A stretch of 64,000 nucleotides of DNA, from positions 1,550,001 to 1,614,000 of the forward strand of contig CAWCQQ010000002.1 in assembly GCA_963797675.1 (NCBI GenBank), in the 5' to 3' direction. The position numbers and the translations under genes are program-made. Every line of letters begins with the position of its first letter. The stretch's first letter is position 1. This stretch comes from DASQPR01 sp963797675 (GTDB lineage: Bacteria; Actinomycetota; Actinomycetes; Mycobacteriales; Micromonosporaceae). This document shows positions 36,074 through 44,578 of the stretch, in pieces. The notes under the pieces were generated by a model. It was not told where the DNA came from, ran no database searches, and was given only the letters and a program-made list of their open reading frames with translations.

Positions 36074-36358
36074 ATGCCGACAGAACGGGTCCAGCTCGGC
36101 GTACGTATGGAGAAGAACCTGGTCAAGGTCTTGAAGGGCCTGGCCGAGTTCAACGGAGAGACGCTCGGTGAGCTGATCGAGAAGATCGTGCTGCACTCGT
36201 TCGAGCCGGTGTCCGGGCAGGAGGGAGAGGCTTGCGCGAGCCCGCACGGGAAGAAGGCACTCGCCGCGATCGGAGATCTCAAGCGGATCTACGGCATGGA
36301 CCACGACGTCCATGCCACCCGCGAATTCGATCGCGATAGTGCCGAGGAACTCAATTAG
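36074..36358 (+). CDS. Small ribbon-helix-helix-like protein
   Basis: 94 residues. The N-terminal part reads as a beta-strand (RVQLGVRM) followed by two helices (EKNLVKVLKGLAEFNG and TLGELIEKIVLHSFEP), the MetJ/Arc pattern. The C-terminal half is polar (KKALAAIGDLKRIYGMDHDV) and ends acidic. No toxin gene follows, so an antitoxin role is not supported; the phased operator directly upstream suggests a DNA-binding autorepressor. The ribosome site AGGAAGGGG is well placed for ATG 36074. Confidence 0.7.
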   Translation: MPTERVQLGVRMEKNLVKVLKGLAEFNGETLGELIEKIVLHSFEPVSGQEGEACASPHGKKALAAIGDLKRIYGMDHDVHATREFDRDSAEELN

Positions 36359-36468
36359 TCGTGCGTTTACGGGTGGCGGCCTGAGAAGGTCGTCACCGAT
36401 CACTCTCGTGAGCGAGCTACCAGGACGATCATCCCAACCCGCGGTCGCCAACCCTTGGCGGTATGCGT

Positions 36469-37128
36469 CTACGCGGTGCCTTCTCGGCCTGGTTCTTCTT
36501 CGATGATCGGTGTCACGGTCGCGGGCGGCATCAGCCCGGTCGGTTCGATCTGCAATCCACCGGGCGCAGTCAGCGAGCTGCCGGCGTTTGCCAGGTTCGT
36601 CTTCACGCTCGCGAGTGTCTCGTCGGCCAGCCGGTAACCGGGCTCGATGCCGCTCGGACCTGCGGATGATGCGGCTCCCGCTGCCGATGCGACTCCCGCC
36701 ACCGATGGGTGACCGGTAGCCGCCGTCGCGCCGCCCACCGGTGCCGATGCGTTTTCACGTGTGTTTCGGGTGCTGGCACGTCCCGCCGCCGACGGTGATT
36801 CATTGGTGGAGCGGCGGCGCGAGAAGCCGCGTCCCGGAAATCCGCGTCCGGAGAAACCGTGTCCGGAGAAACCAAGATCGGACTCACCGCGATGATCGGC
36901 GGTACCTCGGTTGAGGAGGCCTGCCGCATTGTTGCCGGCCTTCTCGGCGGAGGCCTTCGCCGCGTCGGCGGCGACCTTGCGGTTGTGGCGCTTGAGCGCG
37001 ATCCCGACACTGCCGGCCGCCGCACCGGCGAGCGCAGCGAAGATGGCGAGGCGCGCGCCAACCGAGTTGACCGCGGAATCCTCGCCCACGGCCGAGGGCT
37101 GCGGTGTCGAGGGGTGCTGCTTCGTCAT
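36469..37128 (-). CDS. Low-complexity membrane-anchored protein with Gly-Phe repeats
   Basis: 219 residues, not recognised. Residues about 26-46 (RLAIFAALAGAAAGSVGIAL) form one helix. At about residues 85-105 five Gly-Phe pairs recur at 4- or 5-residue spacing (DLGFSGHGFSGRGFPGRGFS), then an Arg cluster and a long Ala/Ser/Gly-rich linker, and a final segment (LASVKTNLANAGSSLTAPGG). The FG-rich piece resembles disordered, self-associating sequence. It follows the truncated kinase-like gene by 9 bp on the same strand. Confidence 0.6.
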   Translation of the reverse strand: MTKQHPSTPQPSAVGEDSAVNSVGARLAIFAALAGAAAGSVGIALKRHNRKVAADAAKASAEKAGNNAAGLLNRGTADHRGESDLGFSGHGFSGRGFPGRGFSRRRSTNESPSAAGRASTRNTRENASAPVGGATAATGHPSVAGVASAAGAASSAGPSGIEPGYRLADETLASVKTNLANAGSSLTAPGGLQIEPTGLMPPATVTPIIEEEPGREGTA

Positions 37129-37137
37129 AACCCCAGG

Positions 37138-37617
37138 TTAGGCGACCGGAACCGGACTACTCGCGGCTTCTGCGGTATTTATCGGGTCGGCCGCGAGTAC
37201 CGGATCTGCGATGAGTGGAGCGAGGCTGGCCAGTGCGGCGTGTGCGCTCTCGTCGGCGCCGGAAAGGCGGGTCAGGATGTCGTCGCCGTACGCGCCTCGG
37301 ACGACCGCTTGCTGGGCGGCGACGACCTCGACCACGATGGCGTGGATACGTTCGGTGATCGTGGCGTGAAGATCGGCCGCCACTCGGGCCCGCTCGTTGG
37401 CGGCCGTCTCGTCGGCCTCGCGGATGCGGATGCGCGCCCGTGCCGCCGACGAGGCGGTCCGCCACTGCACCAGCGCGATGAGCAGCATCACCACCGCGAA
37501 CGCGCTCGTGACCACCACTTTCGACGAGCCCGAAGCCAGGTCAAGCCACTGATCGGCGATCGCCAGAGCGCCCACCACATAGGTGAGTACATAAAGGACG
37601 GAAGATTGCGCTCGCAT
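37138..37617 (-). CDS. Membrane protein with a histidine-kinase dimerisation-like helix but no ATPase domain
   Basis: 159 residues from ATG 37617 (an ATG at 37659 is also in frame). Two helices (VLYVLTYVVGALAIADQWL and KVVVTSAFAVVMLLIALVQW) precede a coiled segment and NERARVAADLHATITERIHA, which parallels the HisKA_3 H-box ERxRIARELHDxxxHxLS of NarL-partner kinases. The protein then stops where the HATPase domain would begin. It may be a relic, a decoy or a phosphotransfer partner. The perfect inverted repeat at 37620-37640 lies directly upstream. Confidence 0.6.
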   Translation of the reverse strand: MRAQSSVLYVLTYVVGALAIADQWLDLASGSSKVVVTSAFAVVMLLIALVQWRTASSAARARIRIREADETAANERARVAADLHATITERIHAIVVEVVAAQQAVVRGAYGDDILTRLSGADESAHAALASLAPLIADPVLAADPINTAEAASSPVPVA

Positions 37618-37619
37618 CC

Positions 37620-37640
37620 CGCCAACACTAGTCGTTGGCG
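37620..37640. promoter_or_regulatory. Inverted repeat at the start of the kinase-like gene
   Basis: CGCCAAC (37620-37626) and GTTGGCG (37634-37640) are perfect inverses with a 7-base spacer, ending 3 bp before ATG 37617 on the minus strand. The repeat covers the ribosome site, so it may control translation or bind a repressor. Confidence 0.45.
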
Positions 37641-37798
37641 CTCGTGCGAGTCCGCGCACAACCCCCGCAGGTTCCGTGCGAGTCGCCGACCGACATACCG
37701 TTAATTCAGTGCTAAAGGCGGCAAATAATGTTGATATTGACCCCCGGGATCGGGTAGATCAACTGGGGTTATTCCAGCCTGCGCGGCATGATGGGCGG

Positions 37799-38593
37799 GT
37801 GACCGAGACTATTCCCACCCCCGGCGGTGGCAGCGACATGACCACCGAAGCGTTTCTCGCCCGCGCACCCGAGGTGCGCCTGCTGAACCTGACCGTGGTC
37901 GAGGTGACCGACGTCGGTACGGCCGGCCGCCTCATTCGGGTCAGCGGCGAAGACCTGGCCGGCTTCGCGTACGCGGTCGGTCAGGATCTGATGATCCTCG
38001 TGGACACGGCGGGCGGGCGGATCATCCGTCGCCGGTACACGATCCGCCGCTTCGACCCGGTTGACCTCGTTCTCGACCTGCACATCGTGACCGACAGCGA
38101 TGGCCCGGGCGCCCGATGGACCCGGGAGTTGGCGGTCGGCGACACGTTCGAGGCGATCGGGCCGCGCGGGAAGATCACCATCAAGCCGGACGTCACCGCG
38201 CATGTCTTCGTCGGGGATGACGTGTCCGCGCCGGCGATCGCCGCGATGGTGGAGGCGCTGCCCGCCGGTTCGCGGGCGACGGTCTTCGTCGAGATTGCCG
38301 CCGCGATCGACGAGACGAAGATCGATCCGGCGAACGAGATCGACGTCCGCTGGGTCTGGCTGCATCGGGGAGACGCCGCGGCCGGCGACCCGTCGTTGCT
38401 GCTCGCAGCGGTTGCGCGTACCGAGATCCCGGTCGATTCGTCGCACGCGTACGTGTTCGGCGAGGCCGGTGTCGTGAACGCGGTCGGCGCGGCGCTCAAG
38501 CAGCGGGGACTCGCCGCCGAGCAGATGTCACCGAAGGCGTACTGGGGCCGGGGGCGTGCGAACGCGAGCCACGGCGAACCCCTCAAGAGCTGA
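37799..38593 (+). CDS. Siderophore-interacting protein (FAD-dependent ferric reductase, ViuB type)
   Basis: 264 residues from GTG 37799. The FAD-binding barrel has the motif RRYTIRRFD, the partner DPVDLVLDLHIV and the flavin-side ARWTRELAVGDTFEAIGPRG; the NAD(P)H half ends with the SIP hallmark YVFGEAGVVNAVGAAL and KAYWGRGRANASHGEP. Family members release iron from imported ferric siderophores in the cytoplasm. No siderophore transporter is beside it and no clear iron box was seen. Confidence 0.9.
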   Translation: MTETIPTPGGGSDMTTEAFLARAPEVRLLNLTVVEVTDVGTAGRLIRVSGEDLAGFAYAVGQDLMILVDTAGGRIIRRRYTIRRFDPVDLVLDLHIVTDSDGPGARWTRELAVGDTFEAIGPRGKITIKPDVTAHVFVGDDVSAPAIAAMVEALPAGSRATVFVEIAAAIDETKIDPANEIDVRWVWLHRGDAAAGDPSLLLAAVARTEIPVDSSHAYVFGEAGVVNAVGAALKQRGLAAEQMSPKAYWGRGRANASHGEPLKS

Positions 38594-38859
38594 GCGTCTT
38601 GGTTTCCGTTTGGTTGCGACGGATCACACCTCTTGACTCGGGGCAGCGACGCTTGTCTAATCCAAGGACATAGTTAAAGACATAGTTCAACATTCAAGTT
38701 AACTGTCTTTACATTTCGCTTAGCGGAGCCACGCTGCGTCGGTGAACTGTGTCTGGCCAGTGTGGAGGGTTGCTTGTTGTCGATATAGCAATATATCGAT
38801 GGCGGCAGCGTACAGCGCACAACTCAGGGAAGCCACACTCGCACAGACAGGGTACAAAC
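38594..38859. promoter_or_regulatory. Promoter region of the sugar importer operon
   Basis: 266 bp, the most AT-rich non-coding stretch in the window. It has a direct repeat GACATAGTT at 38667-38675 and 38679-38687 (12-bp period), a partial inverse of it (TGTCTTTAC near 38704-38712), and a perfect inverted repeat TCGATAT-N6-ATATCGA at 38780-38799. TTGACT at about 38634 is a possible -35 element. These look like operators for a sugar-responsive repressor that is not encoded nearby. Confidence 0.5.
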
Positions 38860-40170
38860 GTGTCCCTTCGCAGAACCGGCATGCTTGCCGTGGCCGCGGT
38901 GCTGCTCGCGACGGCCATTACGGCGTGCAGCAGTAGCGCCGCCGACAAGCCAGGCGCGCCCGTCACTCTCACCTACTGGGCCAGCAACCAGGGCACCAGC
39001 CTCGCCAACGACAAGGCCGTGCTCCAGCCTGAGCTGGACAAGTTCAAGGCGCAGACCGGCATCACGGTCAACGTCGAGGTGGTCGGCTGGGCCGATCTTC
39101 TCAACCGCATTCTCGCCGCGGCCACGTCCGGCCAGGGCCCCGACGTCGTCAACATCGGCAACACCTGGTCGCCGACGTTGCAGGTCACCAACGCGTTCCT
39201 GCCGTTCGACGACACCAACATGAACGCCGTCGGTGGCGCGAGCCGGTTCCTCGCCGGCAGCCTGTCCGCGACCGGAGCACAGGGTAAGCCGCCGGTGGCG
39301 GTACCGCTCTACTCGCTGGCGTACGGGCTCTACTACAACAAGAAGGAGTTCGCCGCGGCCGGCATCACCAGCCCGCCGACCACGTGGGACGAATTCGTCG
39401 CCGATGGCAAGCTGTTGACGCACGGCAACCAGTGGGGACTCGCCCTCGAGGCCGGCAGCGGGACCGAGAACGCGCACCACGCGTTCACGATCGGCCAGCA
39501 GTACGGTGCGGACTTCTTCGACTCGTCCGGTAAGCCGCAGTTCGACTCGCCCGCCGCGGTGGCCGCGATCCAGCGGTACGTCGACTTCATGGCGACCGAC
39601 AAGATCGTCAACCCGAGCGACGCGGAGTACTCGACGAACCAGTCGATTACCGACTTCGCCACCGGCAAGGCCGCGATGCTGATGTGGCAGGCCGCCGATG
39701 CCTCGATCCAGTCGCACGGCATGAGCCCGGACGACTACGGCCTCGCGCCGGTCCCGTTCGAGGTGCCGGTACCCGCCGGTGGCAAGCACATCGACAGCAT
39801 GGTTGCCGGCATCAACCTGGCCGTGTTCGCGAACACGAAGCACAAGGCCGCCGCACTCCAGTTCGTGAAGTTCATGGAGAGCGACGCCGAGCAGGTCACG
39901 TTGAACAAGACGTACAGCTCGCTGCCGACCGTCCAGGGTGCCTACTCCGACGCCGCGTTCCAGACGCCGACGGTCAAGACGTTCCAGCAGATCCTCTCCA
40001 CCACGGCGGCCCCGCTGCCCGAGGTGCCGCAGGAGAGCCAGTTCGAGACGCTGGTCGGTGGCGTGATGAAACAGCTGTTCGCCGACGCGGCGAGCGGCAA
40101 ACCGGTGACGGCGGACAGCATAAAAGCGCTGCTGACGGCCGCTAACCAACAGGTAACCGCGGGCGGCTGA
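38860..40170 (+). CDS. Sugar ABC transporter substrate-binding lipoprotein (CUT1 family)
   Basis: 436 residues from GTG 38860, chosen because it gives a proper lipoprotein signal: SLRRTGMLAVAAVLLATAIT then Cys with the lipobox ITAC. The SBP_bac_1 fold is clear: VTLTYWASNQGT, VNVEVVGWADLLNRI, GQGPDVVNIGNTW, YSLAYGLYYNKKEFAAAGI, ATGKAAMLMWQAADAS and AALQFVKFMESDAEQVTLN. It is the first gene of an importer with two permeases. The sugar is unknown. Confidence 0.92.
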   Translation: MSLRRTGMLAVAAVLLATAITACSSSAADKPGAPVTLTYWASNQGTSLANDKAVLQPELDKFKAQTGITVNVEVVGWADLLNRILAAATSGQGPDVVNIGNTWSPTLQVTNAFLPFDDTNMNAVGGASRFLAGSLSATGAQGKPPVAVPLYSLAYGLYYNKKEFAAAGITSPPTTWDEFVADGKLLTHGNQWGLALEAGSGTENAHHAFTIGQQYGADFFDSSGKPQFDSPAAVAAIQRYVDFMATDKIVNPSDAEYSTNQSITDFATGKAAMLMWQAADASIQSHGMSPDDYGLAPVPFEVPVPAGGKHIDSMVAGINLAVFANTKHKAAALQFVKFMESDAEQVTLNKTYSSLPTVQGAYSDAAFQTPTVKTFQQILSTTAAPLPEVPQESQFETLVGGVMKQLFADAASGKPVTADSIKALLTAANQQVTAGG

Positions 40171-40192
40171 CGCTCTGCAAGATACGGAACCG

Positions 40193-40221
40193 GTCCCGGG
40201 GTCGCACTGCGACCCCGGGAC
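40193..40221 (+). terminator. Hairpin between binding protein and permease genes
   Basis: GTCCCGGGGTCGC (40193-40205) and GCGACCCCGGGAC (40209-40221) form a perfect 13-bp stem with a 3-base loop. In the 72-bp gap after the binding-protein gene it probably attenuates or stabilises the upstream message so that binding protein exceeds permease. Confidence 0.75.
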
Positions 40222-40242
40222 ACCCGAGCTTAAGGAGCGGTG

Positions 40243-41223
40243 ATGGCAACCGTCACGCGGCCGGCATCGGTACGCGGCAAACCACAGGTGAGCGGCTCGC
40301 ACGAGACCAAGAAGCGGCCACGCCGTCGCCGCGTCGCAACGCCCTACCTGATGCTGATCCCGGCGATCATCCTGGAACTGCTGGTCCACATCGTTCCGAT
40401 GATCACCGGTGCATGGATGAGCCTGCGCGGGCTGACCCAGTTCTACGTCGCGAACTGGTCGGCGGCACCGTTCGTCGGTCTCGCGAACTACCGCGTCACG
40501 CTCGACTTCAAGGACGCGATCGGCACGAATCTCGTACACTCGCTGGGCGTCACGGCGGCGTACTCGCTGCTTTCGGTGGGTTTTTCCTGGATCCTCGGTA
40601 TCACCGCGGCGGTGCTGCTGCAGCGACCGTTCCCCGGGCGTGGCCTGCTGCGGACGCTGTTTCTCACGCCCTACGCGCTGCCCGCCTACGCCGCCGTGAT
40701 CACCTGGAGTTTCCTGCTGCAGCGTGACACCGGTCTGGTCAACCACGTTCTCGTCGATCAACTGCACCTCTTCCACAGTCGACCGTTCTGGCTGCTCGGC
40801 GGCGACAGCTTCCGAGCGCTCGTGGTCGTGTCGGTCTGGCGGACGTGGCCGTTCGCGCTGCTGTGTCTCACCGCCGGACTGCAGACCATCCCGACCGATC
40901 TCTACGAGGCGTCCGCGATCGACGGCGCGAGTTTCTGGCGGCAGTTCCGCAGCGTCACGCTGCCGATGCTGCGCCCGGTCAACCAGGTGCTGTTGCTGGT
41001 CCTGTTCCTGTGGAGCTTCAACGACTTCAACACCCCGTACGTGCTGTTCGGTGCGTCGGCGCCGCGGGAAGCGGACCTCATCTCGATCCACATCTACCAG
41101 AGTTCGTTCATCACGTGGAACTTCGGCCTCGGCTCGGCGATGAGCGTGCTGCTGCTGCTGTTCCTGATGATCGTTACGGCCGTCTATCTGTTCGCCACGT
41201 CCCGGAGGAGGAGCGATGCGTGA
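40243..41223 (+). CDS. Sugar ABC transporter permease, MalF-type
   Basis: 326 residues, six helices. LMLIPAIILELLVHIVPMIT starts the membrane part, YSLLSVGFSWILGITAAVLL follows, and the EAA loop is YEASAIDGASFWRQFRSVTL. AAGGAG at 40232-40237 favours ATG 40243 over the GTG at 40240. It overlaps the second permease start by 8 bp (ATGCGTGA). No ATPase gene follows, as in actinomycete CUT1 systems served by a shared MsiK-type ATPase. Confidence 0.92.
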   Translation: MATVTRPASVRGKPQVSGSHETKKRPRRRRVATPYLMLIPAIILELLVHIVPMITGAWMSLRGLTQFYVANWSAAPFVGLANYRVTLDFKDAIGTNLVHSLGVTAAYSLLSVGFSWILGITAAVLLQRPFPGRGLLRTLFLTPYALPAYAAVITWSFLLQRDTGLVNHVLVDQLHLFHSRPFWLLGGDSFRALVVVSVWRTWPFALLCLTAGLQTIPTDLYEASAIDGASFWRQFRSVTLPMLRPVNQVLLLVLFLWSFNDFNTPYVLFGASAPREADLISIHIYQSSFITWNFGLGSAMSVLLLLFLMIVTAVYLFATSRRRSDA

Positions 41224-42056
41224 ACCACGCTGGCTGAAGGTGGTCCGCGTCGTCATCCTCGGCGGGCTTGCCGCATGCACGCTGATGCCGATCTACGTGA
41301 TGATCACGTCGGCGTTGAAGCCGCTGCGGGACGTACAGGGGCCGTTCCAATGGATCCCGTCGCACCTCACGTTTCGGCCGTTCATTGACATCTGGCACAC
41401 GGTGCCGCTCGGGCACTACTTCCTGAACAGCCTGATCGTGTCCAGCAGCGCCATGGTGTGCTCGGTGGTGGTCGCGATCTTCGCCGCCTATGCGGTCAGC
41501 CGCTACCGCTTCACCGGCCGGCGGCTGTTCTCGATCACGGTGCTGTCCACCCAGATGTTCCCCGGGATCCTGTTCCTGCTGCCGCTGTTCCTGATCTACG
41601 TCAACATCGGCAAGCTGACCGGTCATCCAGCTCTACGCGAGCCGGACCGGCCTGATCATCACGTACATGACGTTCTCGCTGCCGTTCGCGATCTGGATGC
41701 TGGTCGGCTACTTCGACTCGATCCCGCGTGGACTCGACGAGTCGGCCCAGGTCGACGGTGCCAGTCCGCTGCGTACGCTGTTGCAGGTCATCCTGCCGAC
41801 CGCACTCCCGGGCATCGTCGCGGTCGCGGTGTATGCGTTCATGACCGCGTGGGGCGAAGTGCTGTTCGCATCGGTGATGACCAACGACAGTTCGCGAACG
41901 CTCGCGGTCGGGCTGCAGAGCTACGCCACCGAGCAGGATGTCTACTGGAATCAGGTGATGGCCGCATCGCTGGTGGTCAGCATCCCGGTAGTGGTCGGAT
42001 TCCTGGCGCTGCAACGCCATTTCGTGGCCGGCCTGACCGCCGGAGCGGTGAAGTAG
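41216..42056 (+). CDS. Sugar ABC transporter permease, MalG-type (one frameshift)
   Basis: About 279 residues. LPYM-type features: LAACTLMPIYVMITSALKPL, PFQWIPSHLTFRPFIDIWHT, and the EAA loop DESAQVDGASPLRTLLQVIL, ending with VVGFLALQRHFVAGLTAGAVK-like wording typical of MalG. One extra G near 41624 breaks the frame; removal restores KLTVIQLYASRTGLIITYM. It is the last gene of the importer, converging on the kinase gene with 7 bp between stops. Confidence 0.88.
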
Positions 42057-42063
42057 CTCTCCT

Positions 42064-44406
42064 CTAAAAGACGAACGACGCGGCGAACCGGGTGAAGTTT
42101 GCCTGGTTCGCCGCATAGTCGGTGACGACCGTGGTGAGCGAGATCGTGTCGATGGCCCCGGTCGCGGTCAGGAACGCGCGCTCGTGTACCTCGAGCACGC
42201 TGAGCGGTCCCTGATAGATGTAGACCCAGTCGCCGCACGCCGTCTTGCATGACGCGTCGGACACGTCGGCGATGCTGACCCTGACGTACCCCGGCAGGCC
42301 GCCGAGGCCGAGCATCTCGGATTCGCGGCTCAGGAGGGCCGCGGCCGGATCCTTCGCGGTCGTGGTCCAGGTATTGATCCCGAGAATGCGCCCCTTGTAC
42401 GGGTCGTAGATGCAGTCGGTGGCGTTTCCGCTCGAGAGCCGCCAACTACTGGGCACCGCGATCCGGAAGCCCATCGCGCTCGCGTACCAGATCCAGCCGC
42501 TGGGCAGCGACTTCGCTCCGGGCAGCGGCTTGCTCCTCGGGAGCGCGGTCGTCGTAGGTGGGTTCGTCGGCTTGCAGAACCAGATCAGGTTCGTGGCCGG
42601 CGGCGGCCCCTGCCCAGGTGGTGGCGGCGGCGGAAACTGATCACGCGGCGTCGGTGGCGGTCCGGGTGGTTGATCGCTCGGCTGCCCGGTGGCGCCCGAC
42701 GCGCCGACGTTCGTCGACGGGGCGTGGTGCGTGCCGAACACGTCCGTCCGGAACACCGCAACCGTCGCGAGGACCATGGCCAGCACCGCGATGAACGTCG
42801 CCGGCGCCCACCTGTGTGGACGGCGGTTGTCCCGCCAGGAGCGGTCGGACTTTCTGGACCGGTTGGGGTACGGCCCGCCGGACCAACTCGGCGGCGTTTC
42901 GCTCCCCAGCATGATGAACGGTTCCGGATCCGGCTCGACCGACCCGGTCTCCGGGGGAGCGGGCGCGGCATGGCGGGCGGACCGGGTCTCGGTGGCAGGC
43001 GGCGTCGATACGGACGCGACGTCCGGCGCACCCGTGATGCGCGCGGTGACGGCCTCGACGATCTGCGCCACTTCAGTCCGCAACGTGGGCTCGACCAATG
43101 CACCCGAGACCGGGTGATCCGTCGCGTCGGGTGTCCTGGCCCCGGTCGACGCCGGGTCGGTGTGCGTCACGCCGGACGTGGCCGAGGTGTACGTCACGGG
43201 GCCGGACCCTGCGGCCGTGTAGGTCGCCGCGCCGGACGCCGCTGCGGCAGACGTTCCCGCGCCGGACGTCGGCGCGGTGGACAACGCTCCGCTGGATGTG
43301 CCGGTCATCGATCGGGCGGATGCGGCGGCGTCGGCTACCGGCAGCGGTCCGCCGTCGTTCACCATGCCGGCGCGGGTGGCCCGGGTGAGGCTGCCGCGGG
43401 TGACCAACTCCGTTTCCGAGGCCATCGGCTGGCGCTGCTGAGGCGCGGGCGGCGTCGTACCGTTTCGGGGCGTCCCGTTTCGCGTCGTGGTGGCATCGAA
43501 CGTCTCGCGTGGGTGCCGGTCCGGTAGGTCGATGTGGCGGCTGACGCCCGCGTCGGCCGCAATGATCCGCTCCAGGCGCTTACGGACCTCGTCCGCACTC
43601 ATCCGGTTGCGGGGATTGCGGATGAGCAGACCACCCAGGATCGGCATGAGGACGCCTGCGTGCAGCGGCGGATCAGGCGTGGTCGTGGCGAGTGCGGCGA
43701 GCGTCGCGTACGAGCTGCTCCGCGCGTACGGCGACCGACCCTCCACGGCGGCGTAGAGCGTCGCGCCGAGCGACCACATGTCGGCTGCCTGGCTCGACGT
43801 GCCGTCGTGTGCACGTTCCGGCGCGATGAACTGTGGTGAGCCGTAGACGACACCGGTCTGGGTCAGGTGCAGGCCGGTCTCGTCGAAGGTGGCGAGGCCG
43901 AAGTCGGTCAGCATGATCCGGCCGTCGTCGGCCAGCAGGACGTTGCCGGGTTTCACGTCGCGATGCAGGACACCGGCCTGGTGGGCGGCGGTCAGCGCGT
44001 ACAGCAGGGCCAGGCCGATCCGCGCGACCAACTCGGGCGCGAGCGCGCCCTGATCCCGGACGACCGTGGCGAGCGAGCGGGACGCCACGTACTCCATCAC
44101 GATCCACGGCCGGTCGTCGGCGTAGAGCACGTCGTAGACGCGCACGACGTTGGGGTGATTGAGCCGGGCCGCGGTGCGCGCCTCGCGCAGCGTGCGCTGG
44201 CGCAATTCGTCCAGGTCCGCGGCGCTGAGTCCAGCGGGCAGCCGGACTTCCTTCACCGCTACGTCGCGGCGCAGGACGTCGTCGTGCGCGTGCCACACGT
44301 GGCCCATGCCGCCGGCACCGATGCGCTCGACGAGCCGGTAGCGACCACCGATTGGTGCGACGCTCACGCACTCACCCCGTCCGACGCGTCTGCCATAGAA
44401 CGACAT
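42064..44406 (-). CDS. PknB-like transmembrane Ser/Thr protein kinase
   Basis: 780 residues from ATG 44406 (an ATG at 44466 is in frame without similarity). The kinase domain is complete: Gly-loop ERIGAGGMGHVW, VAVKEVRL Lys, HRDVKPGNVLL catalytic loop, LTDFGLATF and APERAHDGTSSQAADMWSLG. A Thr/Ala/Gly-rich juxtamembrane linker (about 330-480), one helix (ATFIAVLAMVLATVAVF) and a Pro-rich spacer lead to an extracellular domain (PSGWIWYASAMGFRIAVPSS) with four cysteines, a probable sensor. No PASTA repeats are present. Partner and signal unknown. Confidence 0.92.
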   Translation of the reverse strand: MSFYGRRVGRGECVSVAPIGGRYRLVERIGAGGMGHVWHAHDDVLRRDVAVKEVRLPAGLSAADLDELRQRTLREARTAARLNHPNVVRVYDVLYADDRPWIVMEYVASRSLATVVRDQGALAPELVARIGLALLYALTAAHQAGVLHRDVKPGNVLLADDGRIMLTDFGLATFDETGLHLTQTGVVYGSPQFIAPERAHDGTSSQAADMWSLGATLYAAVEGRSPYARSSSYATLAALATTTPDPPLHAGVLMPILGGLLIRNPRNRMSADEVRKRLERIIAADAGVSRHIDLPDRHPRETFDATTTRNGTPRNGTTPPAPQQRQPMASETELVTRGSLTRATRAGMVNDGGPLPVADAAASARSMTGTSSGALSTAPTSGAGTSAAAASGAATYTAAGSGPVTYTSATSGVTHTDPASTGARTPDATDHPVSGALVEPTLRTEVAQIVEAVTARITGAPDVASVSTPPATETRSARHAAPAPPETGSVEPDPEPFIMLGSETPPSWSGGPYPNRSRKSDRSWRDNRRPHRWAPATFIAVLAMVLATVAVFRTDVFGTHHAPSTNVGASGATGQPSDQPPGPPPTPRDQFPPPPPPGQGPPPATNLIWFCKPTNPPTTTALPRSKPLPGAKSLPSGWIWYASAMGFRIAVPSSWRLSSGNATDCIYDPYKGRILGINTWTTTAKDPAAALLSRESEMLGLGGLPGYVRVSIADVSDASCKTACGDWVYIYQGPLSVLEVHERAFLTATGAIDTISLTTVVTDYAANQANFTRFAASFVF

Positions 44407-44578
44407 CGACCTTTCGCTAATCGTCGCGGCAAGTAAACCCGCTGAACGGGCGAAAATGGCAAACACTATTGCCGATTACGTTCCGTCGGGGAAGGCGGTG
44501 CGATGGTCACGCTCCGGCGGCCGGGCGAAGACCAGGTCGCGGGCGGTGCGGTTGCGCGTCGCTACTACTGTCCAACGG

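Noticed and set aside
38824..41280. Very long antisense open frame opposite the sugar importer genes
   Set aside because: It mirrors three clearly coding plus-strand genes, is full of Arg/His/Asp runs typical of antisense frames in GC-rich DNA, and has no recognisable domain.
44456..44578. N-terminal extension of the nucleotidyltransferase
   Set aside because: The frame is open upstream, but the residues show no family similarity and the region must hold the divergent promoters of the kinase and this gene.
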